From NCBI GenBank assembly GCA_034092305.1, contig JASJET010000271.1:62001-126000 (forward strand): 64,000 nt of DNA, in the 5' to 3' direction. Under the pieces are notes generated by a model. It ran no database searches. It was not told the DNA's origin and was given only the letters and a program-made list of their open reading frames with translations. A program made the translations under genes and the position numbers. Source of the stretch: Diaprepes abbreviatus (taxonomy: Eukaryota; Arthropoda; Insecta; Coleoptera; Curculionidae). Positions 1 through 10,162 of this stretch are shown here, piece after piece. Each line of letters begins with the position of its first letter. The stretch's first letter is position 1.

Positions 1-262
1 GATAAATTTGATACATCAAATTATCCAGAGCTAAATTAGTTTCAGATCGTAAAAAAACAAGTCGGTATTGGGTAGAATAAAAGATGAATTTCCATGTGAT
101 CCGATCATATCTTTTTATGGTACCGGTGCCAAAGCTTATTATATAAAATCTTTGAACAGTGAATTAAAATAGGCAAAAAGCATAAAAAAATCAGCAATTG
201 AAAAGGAAATTAACATGGAAGATTATCAGAAAATTGTAGAAAATGGCGGTTTATAATTCAGC
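1..262 (+). pseudogene. 3' remnant of Polinton protein-primed DNA polymerase B (copy 1)
   Basis: The translation matches, with stops and indels, the C-terminal part of the complete PolB copies elsewhere in this window (around 46750-47000): the stretch YGTGAKAYY is kept at about 118-144, and stops interrupt it near 36 and 170. Only the region after polymerase motif C is present; the rest lies left of the window. It is convergent with the fibre-like gene at 395-883, the same arrangement as in copy 2. Clearly decayed, no function expected. Confidence 0.8.
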
Positions 263-394
263 CGTATCATAACATGAGGGTATTATTTTTTTTTTAAATA
301 AAAACATGTTTTTATTACTGAATTGCTTTTTTTATTCAACCTTTATTTTAAAATTATAAAAGTAAATTAAATGCACAGGTCGACGAGTAAATGT

Positions 395-883
395 TTAAAG
401 TGGAGCAGTTTTGTTGATAAGATCCTCCATAGTCTTTTCAATTTTCAACATTCTAGAATTAAGTCCAACACGCAGTTCGTCTTGCCTAAGTTCATATATT
501 GCAATAACAGTATCATCAATGTATCCTCTAAGTTCTTGACTGGTTTCAATTAATTTCTTGCGTATGTAACCTTCAAGTTGGTTTCTGAATATATCTTTAA
601 TAACAATTGTTGGGTCATGTGAAACTTTTTCCATATCTTGCACACACTGAGCAAGGTTATTATCAACATAATTTCGTGTGGCTGCATCGTCTCCTTCAAG
701 AGATTCCGCTAAATAGCACAATCTTTTACTTCCCATGTCGTAATCTCCATTAAGTTTAAAACCTATTCCTGAAGGACCTCGCATAAAGTTAAAATCCTTA
801 AATTTTCTTTTGCGGCCGAACTTATCAATAGTGTTTACTTCTGACATTGTTATATGAGACTGATTTGAAACCATTACTTTCAC
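395..883 (-). CDS. Fibre-like Polinton protein (NTIDKFG family), copy 1
   Basis: An open frame of 162 codons; the conserved part starts at an internal Met (MSEVNTIDKFG), likely the true start since the paralogue at 10430-10792 also starts just before NTIDKFG. The N-terminal third holds GPSGIGFKL and YDMGSKRLCYLAE followed by GDDAATRNYVDNN. This 'MGxKxIxNLxxPxxxxDAxTxxYVD' pattern is familiar from trimeric phage tail-fibre shaft proteins. The C-terminal half is charged, helical and coiled-coil-like. I infer a virion attachment or fibre-like role, but no homologue of known function can be named. Three further relatives occur in this window (10430, 47502, 57325) plus a remnant at 30090. Confidence 0.65.
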   Translation of the reverse strand: MKVMVSNQSHITMSEVNTIDKFGRKRKFKDFNFMRGPSGIGFKLNGDYDMGSKRLCYLAESLEGDDAATRNYVDNNLAQCVQDMEKVSHDPTIVIKDIFRNQLEGYIRKKLIETSQELRGYIDDTVIAIYELRQDELRVGLNSRMLKIEKTMEDLINKTAPL

Positions 884-1105
884 CTTAATATATGGTTTTA
901 TTTCATTAATAAACAGACTCTGCAGAAAAATATGGATTGCAAAACGTATTTTAGGTGATGTTTAATAAATACACAATCAGATTCATTTTACTATTGTTTT
1001 GTTAGTAAAAAAAATAAAAATATAACAAAAGATTGACTTTACGTTTTATTATTAAAAAATAAAAAATATAACAAACAAAAACAATAAAGAAATAAAATAC
1101 ATAAG

Positions 1106-1381
1106 TTAATTTCTTCTGTACAGGTAAGCTTCTTTTATGACCAAATTTCTTTTCTGAATGGCGCGTTCATTAATGTCCTTGAACTGGTAGTAAACTAGTC
1201 CACAAAAACCGCATTGTACAAATTTGACCCTGAGAAGGTCAATGTAGTTGAAATCGTACGTAAGATCATTCCGCCAGCAGAAACCTTGTCTTTTACAATG
1301 ATGACAAGTTAAACAAAAAACTTTTTTTATATGCCTGTATGTTTTGGCTACTTCACCAGGTTGTTCATCAGTTGGCAACAT
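1106..1381 (-). CDS. Small Cys-rich (zinc-ribbon-like) protein, Polinton copy 1
   Basis: 91 codons from an ATG at 1381. It has CLTCHHCKRQGFC and, 30 residues on, CGFC, so CxxC pairs that could bind one or two zinc ions. The C-terminus (INERAIQKRN...EAYLYRRN) is retained as a short remnant in copy 2 at 48217-48303, where a deletion removed the N-terminal two thirds. It is divergent from the Ser-rich gene starting at 1695. Function not recognised; a zinc-binding transcription or nucleic-acid factor is only a guess. Confidence 0.5.
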   Translation of the reverse strand: MLPTDEQPGEVAKTYRHIKKVFCLTCHHCKRQGFCWRNDLTYDFNYIDLLRVKFVQCGFCGLVYYQFKDINERAIQKRNLVIKEAYLYRRN

Positions 1382-1414
1382 ATCTTGTATTTTTCAAGCG
1401 CTGTACTCTATTTA

Positions 1415-1680
1415 TGCGCTACTTTTTAAAATAACCTTGACAGGGACAAAAAAAATCCTTGAAAATTACAACCTCGAAAACGGCCCTGACATTGCCGGTT
1501 ACGTTGGTCTTGGCCTAGGCCTTGCCACAGACAAATTTTAATATTATACCTAATGCATCAACCAAAAGAAATAAAAGTGATGTTGTGGGGAAAATGGGCA
1601 TAAAAGCAGACTTGTCAGCTACAGCTCTTAACAGTTCGTCAGAATCCAGTACAGTTCAGTGCTAAAGTAAAAATTTAAGT
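1415..1680 (+). promoter_or_regulatory. Promoter region of the Ser-rich coiled-coil gene (copy 1)
   Basis: Contains ACCTTGACAGG and CTTGGCCTAGGCCTTG blocks (AAGGTCA-related half sites on the other strand) at 1432-1525, and a TATA-like CATAAAAG at 1599-1606 about 90 bp before the ATG at 1695. The same arrangement is found in copy 2 (48304-48625), where the half-site block is duplicated in tandem. Confidence 0.5.
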
Positions 1681-1694
1681 GAAAAGTAACCAAG

Positions 1695-2642
1695 ATGTCT
1701 TCCGAACGGCAAAGTGTTGCATCACTTTTGGATGCTCTTGAAGTAAGTTGCGGTTTCCAACAAGAAATGTTGGATAACATTAGTGGACTGGAAGTCTTAA
1801 CTCCGGGGGTGCTCGAGGATTGGCACAGAGAGAAAGACGATGCTGAAGCAGACAAGGTGCTCAACTAGGGTCGTGATGAGGAATTGGTGAAGTCGGCGGC
1901 GGACTTTCTCAAAACATGGACAGACGAGAAGGAGCCGAATATCAACGTGATTAGTAATGTGGTGGTTCGAAAAGCTTCGCGACCAAATCGGGCATCTTCT
2001 CCGAAAGCTTCCAAGTTGAAGAAGCTTCTGACTATGCGGAAGTCGGAAATCGCCGATAAAAAAAACCTTTTATTCGGCGATTAAAAGTGTGGGGCAAGGA
2101 AAGAAGAAGAAGTTTAACTTTAAGCGTCGCTCTACCCTTGTTCCATTACCTGACTTCTTGGAAACATCACCATAAGAGCCGTTGTCTGTCGAAGTGGAAG
2201 TAATCGAAGGCCCCGATAGGCCAAAGCCACCAACACCGGTCAGTTTAGAAGAAGAAGTAGTGTCGGAGGTAAAGTCTTCCCCAGCGCCACTGTCTCCGCT
2301 ATTGGGATGCCGCAAACCTATGAAGAAGTGGTTTAAGCAGTGTTTTGAAGGTGATGAAGTTTCCGCTGCTTCGTCGTCGTCGTCTTCATAACCAAACGAA
2401 ACCGCTTCTTCTTTAATATGTTCTAAGACATCTCAACCGGAGTGGGTTGAAGATTTTACCAACTCACAGAAGAACAAACTCTCGGACATGTCTCGGATGA
2501 AAAAAGACATAGTGAAAAAAGTAAGTGCGTGTGAAAGTGAAATTTTAGAACTAGAAAGACAATTAGAATTAAAAAAGATTTAATGTGCGGGATATAAAAG
2601 ACAATTGGCGGAAATTTTCCGAACTTCTGTCACCGCAAATTA
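1695..2642 (+). pseudogene. Ser-rich basic protein with C-terminal coiled coil, broken (copy 1)
   Basis: Starts MSSERQSVASLLDALEV at 1695. The frame meets a TAG at 1867, and further stops or frameshifts occur near 2083, 2173 and 2390. It is collinear with the better preserved copy at 48719-49661: shared blocks are VVVRKASRP, a lysine-rich GKKKKFNF-like block, PTPVSLEEEVVSEVKSSPAP, GCRKPMKK and a serine run. The product of the intact gene is unrecognised. Compared with copy 2 the last codons run straight into sequence equivalent to 52206 onward, so about 2.5 kb present in copy 2 is absent here. Confidence 0.75.
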
Positions 2643-3471
2643 ACAAATCGATATGTCAAAAATTGCGAGAAAATGGTGAAGGGCCCGCGCAATCGCTATG
2701 AAACAATCAAAAATGAACTTTTTCACCCCAAGTTTGGTCGTAAGGGGGTCAGAGGAGGGGTTATAAAAGAAAAAGAAACCATAAGAATCTCCCATACAAC
2801 TTCCACATACTCCCTTTCCACGCTCCGGCTTCCTAACTCGAGAATTTCAATTTTTTAGTCTATATTTTTTTCATTTTAAAGAATTTTCCAATTTTTTTTT
2901 ACTATTGTATTCTCCTCAAAATTTTAGGTAATTAAAGTGCTTTTATTTTTTGTCTATCTTGAACGGTGCCCGAGCTACTGCGCTTTAAAAAATCCAAATT
3001 ACTAACTTACTATAACGCTTTTCTTCAAATTTGATCTTTCCGAATATTGAAAAATACTACCATATGTAGAAAAAAATTCTCTTTCTAATTTTCTAATATT
3101 GTTTTGCTCTAAATCTTCAACTTTGGCGCGTATTCACCATTATTCTATAATTTTTCATAAAATTATTTTTTTACGTTTTTACTATCGGAAAAAATGCTTG
3201 CTTATAGTACTCGATTTCCTCTATAATTTTTTTCCCTATGTTCATATTTTTCCTTAAAAAATTTTTCTTGCGTTATCTAAGTACTTTTTTCCACTAAATA
3301 AATCGCCATTATCTAAACTCCGGTACTCCTTTCTTGAGGAACGGGCTTTTCCGTTCCCTTTTTTTTTTGTTGGATTTTAAATAAATATAAAAATACTACT
3401 TCACTGTTTACAAATTTATTGATTCAAATACCATATTTTAACATTATTTTATGTTACATATAATAAATACA
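2643..3471. other. Non-coding spacer of copy 1
   Basis: AT-rich, with no convincing gene. 2608-2720 matches 52206-52320 and 3360-3470 matches 52555-52646 of copy 2, so it is ordinary element DNA; the middle part is too diverged to align by eye. Confidence 0.6.
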
Positions 3472-4712
3472 TTAAAATATAGATTTATTGGTCACCGAAC
3501 CGTTTAATACATTATAACTAAAAAATGAGTCTTGAATAACAAATACATACCCTTTAGTGTCTTAGGGGAATTTATTCTTTCTCGTTTGGAACTCCAATTT
3601 CACATCCACTGTCGATGAGTTAATAGCCTCTGGTTGATAATTGCAATTGATAATAAAAACGTTTTTTTTTTAGATATTCGGCGAACGTTATCATCGGATC
3701 GTTTATTTCGCGCCCATAGAAGCTGATTTGGAAGTTTTCGTAATTGTAATAGGCTGCTGCGTACAGATTCTTGGCGAAATCTAAATTCCAACTTTCGTAG
3801 GGATAAACGGTTGAATTCAGATACAGTCTAATGTCGCATATGTCTGCGTGGGTAAACTGGATTGCGTTTTTCCTTTTTTATCACAATTATTGCTGTCTTG
3901 AAATCTGACGATTATATAGCGCGGTCTTTCCAGACTTGAACTCGTTCTCAAGGCCCACACGTCAGAAGATGTTTGTCTTAAAGTTGGCAATTCGTACAGA
4001 TCCCATTTAAGATATGCCATTTGAATACTGGCATTGTTTCCAGCTTTATTAATGCGAGACAATATTTTCAATTTTTGCTCGTCGTATGGAATGATGTGAC
4101 GAATTTTCCATTCGACTTTGTCGATACTAATTTCTGCCTCTACTTCGCCGACGTAGCAATTGGTAAAAGTGCGAGATATAATCATAATAAGCTCTTGTTT
4201 TACGTTGAAAACACCTTTTGTATAATCTTCGGAGAATTCCATGAGATATTTTAAGGGCAATTTCTTCAAAAATACGTTACTTGCCGTGCCTACGATATCT
4301 TGGTTTGCTTCGTCGAAACCCCATCCGCACGTCATGAGAGATCTTTGTTGCAAACTTCCGAATGAAACCATGGTTTTTAATGTCGTGGTAACTCCAGGTT
4401 TACGAACCACGGCTACCTGCTCATCTCCCATCTCGTAGCGAATTTCATCGAACAAAAATGCGAGGGCTTTATTTGATAAAAAAACATCTTTTCGTTGCGT
4501 CTATAGGTTTAAACTTTCCTTCGATATATATGTAACTTTCGGCGATATCCAGTATAATATCTTGAAAATTAATGGGGATACGGACTTCATCCGAATTGTT
4601 GAATGATGGAGATTCGTATGGTTTATACGTATGCTCTTCTAGACTAATAATGGAATTGTCCAAGATGAGTTCGGAGAACAACCTCTATTTTGTCGCTGGT
4701 GGTGGAAATCAT
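3472..4712 (-). pseudogene. Polinton major capsid protein (double jelly-roll), broken (copy 1)
   Basis: The reading begins at the ATG at 4710-4712 and ends at the TAA at 3472-3474, about 413 codons, but frameshifts near 4465-4490, 3810 and 3600 break it into pieces. Pieces align end to end with 52647-53885. Recognisable marks: PINFQDIILDIAESYIYIEG near the N-terminus, ADICDIRLYLNSTVYPYE-type and AEY..NPVFIINC-type segments near the C-terminus, and SVDVKLEF. These are the usual C-terminal landmarks of insect Polinton capsid proteins. Codon W at the position of the copy 2 stop is intact here (TGG), showing the two copies carry different lesions. Confidence 0.85.
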
Positions 4713-4903
4713 TTTCGCACCTTAAGACAGATTGATTTTAAAAATTTATAGTCCTCGGCAGATAACTATTGGGATGTTTGTGATCTAATGTCTGGACGAC
4801 GACTAACCTTGACTTTAACTCTTCTTTTACTTTTATTATGTTTCGGCGGTTCCCCGATCTTAGTCGACAGCATACACAATTGACGATTGAAGCAAAAACC
4901 CAT
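4709..4903 (-). pseudogene. Small basic protein between capsid genes (copy 1), one stop
   Basis: Collinear with the intact 64-aa frame at 53882-54076; here a TAG interrupts the codons following RSQTSQ. It is Lys/Arg-rich (KHNKSKRRV) and its last codons overlap the capsid ATG. Likely a small virion or core-associated protein by position; function unknown. Confidence 0.6.
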
Positions 4904-4905
4904 TT

Positions 4906-5635
4906 CTATGAATGTTTCTTCAATTCCAATTTCACGATAATTTTCTCGCCTTGAAAATTGATTAAATTACCGCTATCATCCAAGATGCGAAGAGTAATGT
5001 TGTCGATAAACTGACGTCCTGCCGGCATTAATGGCATATAAATATTATTTTGTGGTTCTTTACTGATTTTGTAACCGGGCTTCACATCGATACCGATTTC
5101 GAATGAGGTATGAACTTCAACAGAATTCATATGTGCTCCAGAAATTATATTACAATCTACGCGTATGAAGCGTATTTTCATTATTTCCACCATCTCGGTT
5201 GATTCGTGCTTTTTTGTCTCTTTTTAACACTGTATGATTAAATCCTAACATTTTACCGATACTCGCTTCTCTCCGGAAATCTGTAGTATATTGGGATTTC
5301 AGTTCACATTTCAGCGTATTATTATTAGCGACCAAGGAAAACATTCCATAGTTCTTTTCTTCAGTTGAATTCCTCAAAGCCTCCGACATAGCTTTACCTA
5401 TCTCATCTATTTCATAGGCCCCAGGTGGAATCTGCAATTGTATCGGCTCGGTGGTGTAACCCTCCTTCATGTAGGCAAACTTATTGTTGCTTTCGTCCAC
5501 GTTAAAAATTGAATTGTATGTGTAAAATCCCAGCAATGCCAGACCATATTTGTTTTCTTTATGTAATTCGATTGGTGGATAAAAATCGGGACTTAAGACA
5601 CTCGAGTGTCCTGTTAGTGTGAACGTATAAGACAT
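4906..5635 (-). pseudogene. Polinton minor capsid (penton-like) protein, frameshifted (copy 1)
   Basis: Starts MSYTFTLTGHSSVL at 5635, with landmarks KYGLALLGFYTYNSI and IPPGAYEIDEIGKAM, and ends in ILDDSGNLINFQGEKIIVKLEL. A frameshift around 5170-5200 separates the N-terminal two thirds from the C-terminal third. This is the single jelly-roll penton-type protein that caps capsid vertices in Polinton and adintovirus particles. Its N-terminus is preserved here, unlike copy 2 where a deletion removed the start. Confidence 0.8.
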
Positions 5636-5673
5636 GACTAACCATTAAAACATCACACATCTCAGTTTTATTT

Positions 5674-6098
5674 TTAGCGGCAACATTTAAAAAGATTCAT
5701 CTTCACGCCTTTTCTCACTGCATTAGATAGTGATCTTTTTATGCTATTTTCTGCTTTTATGCGAACATCGCTGATTTCGCAATAACAACAAAATATTTTT
5801 CTAGCCCTAAGACCCTAATCTGTCGTATCATCATTTAAATTGCTGCTGAAATAATGTTTGCAACCGCACTGATATTTTAATACATCGATATCGCTTTTGA
5901 GGTGCTCGGGCAACTTATCCCAAACGAATGGAATTTCATTTGGGGTAATGCAATCATTACTTCCTTGGGCATGTTTTCTGGCTGTTTTACTATCATTTTC
6001 CTTAATCCACCGGCTAGACGAAATGCTTTCAGTGATTGCAACATTTTAGTATAGTTATTGCGATCCATTTGCGGTGTTAATGGTGGCGATGATGACAT
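5674..6098 (-). pseudogene. Cys/His-containing small protein between protease and minor capsid (copy 1)
   Basis: ATG at 6098, 3 nt after the protease stop. A frameshift near 5877 and an in-frame TAG near 5820 break it. The downstream frame reads DVLKYQCGCKHYF and later CCYCEISDV, so a CxC-H...CxxC set suitable for zinc. Almost the whole gene is deleted in copy 2, where only its first 17 codons survive, joined to the minor capsid gene. Not recognised. Confidence 0.5.
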
Positions 6099-6101
6099 CT
6101 T

Positions 6102-6482
6102 TTACGCAAGAAACTTTAAGCACAAATGTCCACACCAGACTGTTCTAAAATCCTGTTGACGATCATATATACAGTAAATATTTTTTGATGGTTCGTATCC
6201 CATTTGTAGATATTGTACCAATTCGATCGGTGGGGGTAAATCGCCGAAGCTGTCATTATATGTTATTTTAGAATTGTTTTTTCTATAAGCTACCCAATGA
6301 GTCCCTGCACCACACGTACTATCCAAATTCACTATTGCTGATTCGTAACGTCGAAGACATTGTCTAGGTAATGAATCCCTCATATAAACACCTCGAAAGT
6401 GTCCTATTCTTTTCTTTTTGGCATATTTTTCAATATCGATGTTAGATAGTGGTCTTCGAGGTAGAGATTCAATTAGTTTTTT
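6102..6482 (-). CDS. Adenovirus-type cysteine protease, open in -1 frame from PLA2/pX (copy 1)
   Basis: Catalytic landmarks in order: GTHWVAYRK (His), YNDSFG (Asn/Asp region), RQQDF (Gln for the oxyanion hole) and CGHLCLKFL (Cys). This is the Ulp1/adenain-like maturation protease that cleaves capsid and core precursors in the particle. The first ATG in frame gives only 93 codons and cuts off about 33 upstream codons (KKLIESLPRRPLSNIDIEKY...) that are open and near-identical in both copies. Those codons have no ATG and begin exactly at the A AAA AAC heptamer, so expression as a -1 frameshift product is likely. In copy 1 itself the upstream PLA2 frame is broken. Confidence 0.8.
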   Translation of the reverse strand, partial: KKLIESLPRRPLSNIDIEKYAKKKRIGHFRGVYMRDSLPRQCLRRYESAIVNLDSTCGAGTHWVAYRKNNSKITYNDSFGDLPPPIELVQYLQMGYEPSKNIYCIYDRQQDFRTVWCGHLCLKFLA

Positions 6483-7336
6483 AATCTACGATTTAAAAAT
6501 AATCCCATACCTTTACGATATGGCTTTAGAAACAAACAATTTCCTTTCGATTTTAAATACAGGCCGGCAGCGGTTTTATCTTCACTGCTTTTTTTGCAGC
6601 TTTTACGGAACGCACAATTCCCGCTGCCCCACCGGCTAATGAACCCAAAGCTGATAACCCGGCAAAAATTGGTATTAATGGTAATATTCCACCAGTTTTT
6701 GGAATCGGTACTATTCTCGGTGTACGAACCTTCCTTTTGCCACCTGCCGCTTTTACCGATCTACGTGCTGCCGACAGAGCTATTTTAGATACATTCATGA
6801 CATTTTTTCCAACACATTTTTTCTTCCGGCTTTTAATAATTCCTTTCGAACTGCTTGTCGAATAGCTGTTCCGAAACTGACTTTCCGAACATGTCGATTT
6901 TTATTAACACCTTTCCTTTTTGTATGACGTGTGCCTTTACTAGATGTTTTTTTTATTGATAATGATGATGGTACACCCATACCAAAACGTTGTTTTCCTT
7001 TCATAACCAAGCTGCTGTTTTTTCACCTAAACTGGAATCTTTCGATTTTACTCTATTCCAAGCACTTTGTTCGAGCTCGTAATCCGCTCGATGTCTCGCA
7101 CTTATGTTGTCTTTATTATGTAAATAGGCTAAATCGTGTTTTTTGCATGCGGCATCCAAAGGATTAATGCCTGGATCACCTCTTGTTACACGTTTTCTTA
7201 CTTTTGTTCCGGGTCCGCAATATTGATAACCGGGAATGTGTACCTCGAATGATAATTTATTTATTAACGAATTCACAATACCGTGTCCAGTTTTATTGGA
7301 AACGTGAGACCGTCCACTTCGTTTGACGCTCGGCAT
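6473..7336 (-). pseudogene. Phospholipase A2 / pX-like virion protein, frameshifted (copy 1)
   Basis: Starts MPSVKRSGRSHVSNK at 7336. Residues about 35-75 carry the parvovirus-VP1-type PLA2 core: YQYCGPGTK (Ca-binding loop) and DAACKKHDLAY (His-Asp catalytic pair). The C-terminal part has a basic block (KRKGVNKNRHVRK) and the hydrophobic GGILPLIPIFAGLSALGS segment seen in adenovirus pX-like core proteins. Three frameshifts (about 7005, 6797 and 6570) break it; copy 2 holds it intact at 55237-56115. A 14-base loss at about 7005 removes the codons equivalent to VTNIMK of copy 2. Confidence 0.85.
6476..6482 (-). promoter_or_regulatory. Slippery heptamer A AAA AAC at the PLA2/pX - protease overlap (copy 1)
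   Basis: On the minus strand the zero frame reads ..TTA AAA AAC TAA, with the stop at 6473-6475. A -1 slip places the ribosome in the protease frame. The heptamer and stop are identical in copy 2 (55240-55246) although neighbouring bases differ. I see no obvious strong hairpin 5-9 nt downstream. Confidence 0.6.
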
Positions 7337-7389
7337 CTGAATGACAGTTTTTGTGAAAAATTATCTATAAAATATCAAATTTTCCTAAG
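7337..7389. promoter_or_regulatory. 53-bp divergent promoter between PLA2/pX and ATPase (copy 1)
   Basis: Only 53 bp separate the two start codons, which face away from each other; the same 53 bp occur in copy 2 (56116-56168) with two or three changes. No AAGGTCA site is visible, in contrast to the promoters of the polymerase and small genes. TATAAAATA lies at 7369-7377 and would serve the ATPase at very short distance, or the opposite gene as TATTTTATA. Confidence 0.45.
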
Positions 7390-8088
7390 ATGCGCGTTAT
7401 CGATCTTAAACAAAAACTTCCTATTGACAATCTCGATGAAAAAGTCGGACTTGGATTTGAAAAGAAGATAATGAAGAGACACGGTCCTCTACTTCCTTCC
7501 TCTATTCGCGGCCTGTTAATTGGTCCATCCAATTGTGGAAAAACTAATGTCATGATTTCGCTGCTTACACACCCCCTTGGGCTACGTTTCGAAAATGTCT
7601 ATATTTACTCGAAATCTCTGTATCAACCGAAATATGAGTATTTAAGGAAAATTTTAGCACCCATCAAAGGTTTAGGCTACTATGCCTTTAGTGATTCCAG
7701 TAATATTGTGGAACCGTCCGATGCAAAACCAAACTCTATATTTATCTTTGATGATGTTATATGTGAAAAACAAGATGTTATAAGATCGTACTTTAGCATG
7801 GGACGTCATAAAAATATCGACTCCTTTTACCTAGCGCAAACATATTCGCGAGTGCCTAAACAGCTTGTGCGAGACAATGCCAATTTTATTATTATGTTTA
7901 ATCAAGATGAGTTGAATATGAAACACATATTTTCCGACCACGTTTCACCGGATCTAACTTTTACTCAATTTCAAGAAATGTGCTCAAAATGTTGGGATAA
8001 TAAGTATGGATTTTTAGTAATTGATAAAGATAGTGATGTGAAATCGGGAAGATACCGCAAAGGATTTGATAGCTATATCTTAGTGTAA
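7390..8088 (+). CDS. FtsK/HerA (A32-like) genome-packaging ATPase, copy 1
   Basis: 232 codons, uninterrupted. Walker A is GPSNCGKT at residues about 46-53, Walker B is IFIFDDV at about 116-122, and a conserved Gln lies in YLAQTYSRVP at about 150. This is the DNA-packaging motor of the PRD1-adenovirus lineage, which pumps the genome into the procapsid. It differs from copy 2 (56169-56867) at only three residues (S/A, N/K, V/L), so purifying selection or recent common origin is likely. It is followed by the conserved Polinton ORF at 8139. Confidence 0.93.
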   Translation: MRVIDLKQKLPIDNLDEKVGLGFEKKIMKRHGPLLPSSIRGLLIGPSNCGKTNVMISLLTHPLGLRFENVYIYSKSLYQPKYEYLRKILAPIKGLGYYAFSDSSNIVEPSDAKPNSIFIFDDVICEKQDVIRSYFSMGRHKNIDSFYLAQTYSRVPKQLVRDNANFIIMFNQDELNMKHIFSDHVSPDLTFTQFQEMCSKCWDNKYGFLVIDKDSDVKSGRYRKGFDSYILV

Positions 8089-8138
8089 TAATAAGAGAAA
8101 ACACTTATTTGATTGTTGAAACGTCCTTTGTTAACATC

Positions 8139-9161
8139 ATAAATAACGCGATCGACTTAAAACGTAAACTAGTGGAAGCTAACAATGCCGTTAGAAAAAA
8201 TTTAAACAAATTAAAGCGGCTAAAGGATTTAATGTTGTGGAATTGAAAAATTTTATGAACCCATTTCTAAGCCGTTGACAACTATATCTGATGTGGTCAA
8301 GCAACATCAACAACAACAACAACAACAAAAACAACAGCAACATTATCCAGCTACAAAGTCACATAGTTCCAGTACATCAGTGCAGTCGACTCAAATATCA
8401 GGTTTTCCCCAACCTACACATTCCTTTCATACCTCCACACCTATTCAGCAGCAGCAGCAGCATCGCATTTCAAAAGAGGTGTTTGATACACCTTCGACAT
8501 CAACTAATACATCTCTCGAATCCGCTAACATCACAACTTCCGATACTTTAAACGCACACCTGAAAGGATTACGTTCGAAACCATCTCTATACGATACTGT
8601 ATATGGTGTACGTTTTGGTTCAAAAACAGATTATACCAAAAATTTTATTGGTGATTTAGAGGTGCGTTTTCGAAATGGAAATATTGTCTTATACAAAAAG
8701 AGGGAAAATATTGCAGAATATGGTGGATCACCGGCACTTTATGACTTGTTATTTCTTAAAACACCCCCAAGTGTAGGCAAGGAACAACAATTAAGTGATA
8801 ATGTACTTCAACGTACAAGGAAATTGTGGAATCCATGAGTGCTGTCTACAAGAATTTTAAAAAAAGTGATGGTTTACGGGAGACCAGATGGAACAAATAT
8901 TTATGAATTATTAAACCTCTGATAATGGGCATAAAATTAGGTGGTACTATTACAAGAAAAAATCTCTCTGAAAAACTACAGTTACCCACAAAAAAGAAAT
9001 TATCTTCGAAAAAATTTCAATATGTGTACTGGAACAAAGCTAAAGAGTTGGTGGATCGTTTACGTTTGTTGTGGAGTTCCAAAATGGCCGGTCACACTGG
9101 ACACGAAAATGAAATTATGTCAATCATAGAGGAATTACGAGAAGAAGATATAATATATTAA
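8139..9161 (+). pseudogene. Conserved Polinton protein upstream of integrase (DUF8207-like), broken
   Basis: The start codon position equivalent to copy 2's ATG (56918) is ATA here, and a one-base loss near 8195 shifts the frame. The central part (8275-8838) has a Gln/Ser/Thr-rich linker, then LYDTVYGVRFGSKTDY and AEYGGSPALYDLLFLK. A frameshift near 8840-8920 separates the last block, YVYWNKAKELVDRLRLL and ENEIMSIIEELRE (8925-9161). I recall this last block as very common in insect Polinton ORFs next to the integrase; the DUF8207 label is from memory. Function unknown. Copy 2 retains only its first 39 codons, cut at the snap-back junction. Confidence 0.7.
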
Positions 9162-9226
9162 GCTCAATATTTAATGATATTATTCAGTTCTTCCTTCGAT
9201 CTGAAACCTTTAATATTACTAATAAT

Positions 9227-10162
9227 ATGGAGCCCAGTCTAGAAAAAATCAAGATTGTTAATGAACTACATAGAACGGCTAGAAAAAATTTTGTAAGACG
9301 GCGCACGATAATAAAAGGTTACAGAGATTTGTGGCAAATTGATTTGGCTGAAATGCAACAGTATGCTGATGAAAACGATGGTTATCGTTATATTTTGGTC
9401 TGTATAAATTGTTACTCTAAATTTGTCTATACCAAAGCCATAAAAAACAAGACCGGTATAGAAGTTACTAATGCGATGAAAAGCATCATTGAAGAGGCAT
9501 CATATACACCAACAAATCTGCAAAGTGAGCAAGGAAAGGAGTTCTATAATACAAACTTTCAAGTCCTGATGAAAAAATATAATATAAATCATTATTCCAC
9601 TTACAGCACAAAGAAAGCTGCAATTGTTGAGCGAGTCATAAGGACTTTAAAAAATAATTTATATAAACAATTCTCGACAAGAGGATCTTACAAATGGATA
9701 CATATATTATCGGCAGTAACAAAAACCTATAACCATTCGAAACATCGCACCATTGGAATGAAGCCTGCAGACGTGCAAGAAAAAACACAAATTAAAGCAT
9801 ACGATTATTTAAAAATTGTACCTAAAAAATTTAAGTTTTCCATGGGTGACATTGTACGTATTAGCAAGTACAAAAGCTTATTCGAGAAAGGATATACGCC
9901 CTCTTGGTCAGCCGAATTGTTTAAAGTTGTAAAAGTTAACGTTACAAATCCACCTACTTACTTGTTGGAATCGTTAGAAGGTCAGCCTATAAGAGGGTGT
10001 TTTTACGAATCAGAACTACAAAAAACAAGCAGCCCTGGCGTTTATCTAGTAGAAAAGGTCCTTAGACAACGCAAGAAAAATCACACCGATCAATTATTTG
10101 TCAAATGGCTAGGATTTCCCAACCACTTCAACTCTTGGATAGATAAAGCTAATATTGTTTAA
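9227..10162 (+). CDS. Retroviral-type integrase with chromodomain (Polinton)
   Basis: 311 codons. The RNase-H-fold catalytic core starts at WQIDL (Asp 39), continues to QSEQGKEFYN and IVERVIRTLKNN (Glu 135, with the Polinton-type spacing of 33 residues). Position 101, normally the second catalytic Asp, is Glu (codon GAG at 9527-9529). The C-terminus (YLVEKVLRQR...FVKWLGFPNHFNSWI, residues about 264-307) is a chromodomain, which may bias insertion to marked chromatin. It would make the 6-bp staggered target cuts typical of Polintons. It is the only integrase in the window; copy 2 lacks it and copy 3 shows no trace. Confidence 0.93.
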   Translation: MEPSLEKIKIVNELHRTARKNFVRRRTIIKGYRDLWQIDLAEMQQYADENDGYRYILVCINCYSKFVYTKAIKNKTGIEVTNAMKSIIEEASYTPTNLQSEQGKEFYNTNFQVLMKKYNINHYSTYSTKKAAIVERVIRTLKNNLYKQFSTRGSYKWIHILSAVTKTYNHSKHRTIGMKPADVQEKTQIKAYDYLKIVPKKFKFSMGDIVRISKYKSLFEKGYTPSWSAELFKVVKVNVTNPPTYLLESLEGQPIRGCFYESELQKTSSPGVYLVEKVLRQRKKNHTDQLFVKWLGFPNHFNSWIDKANIV

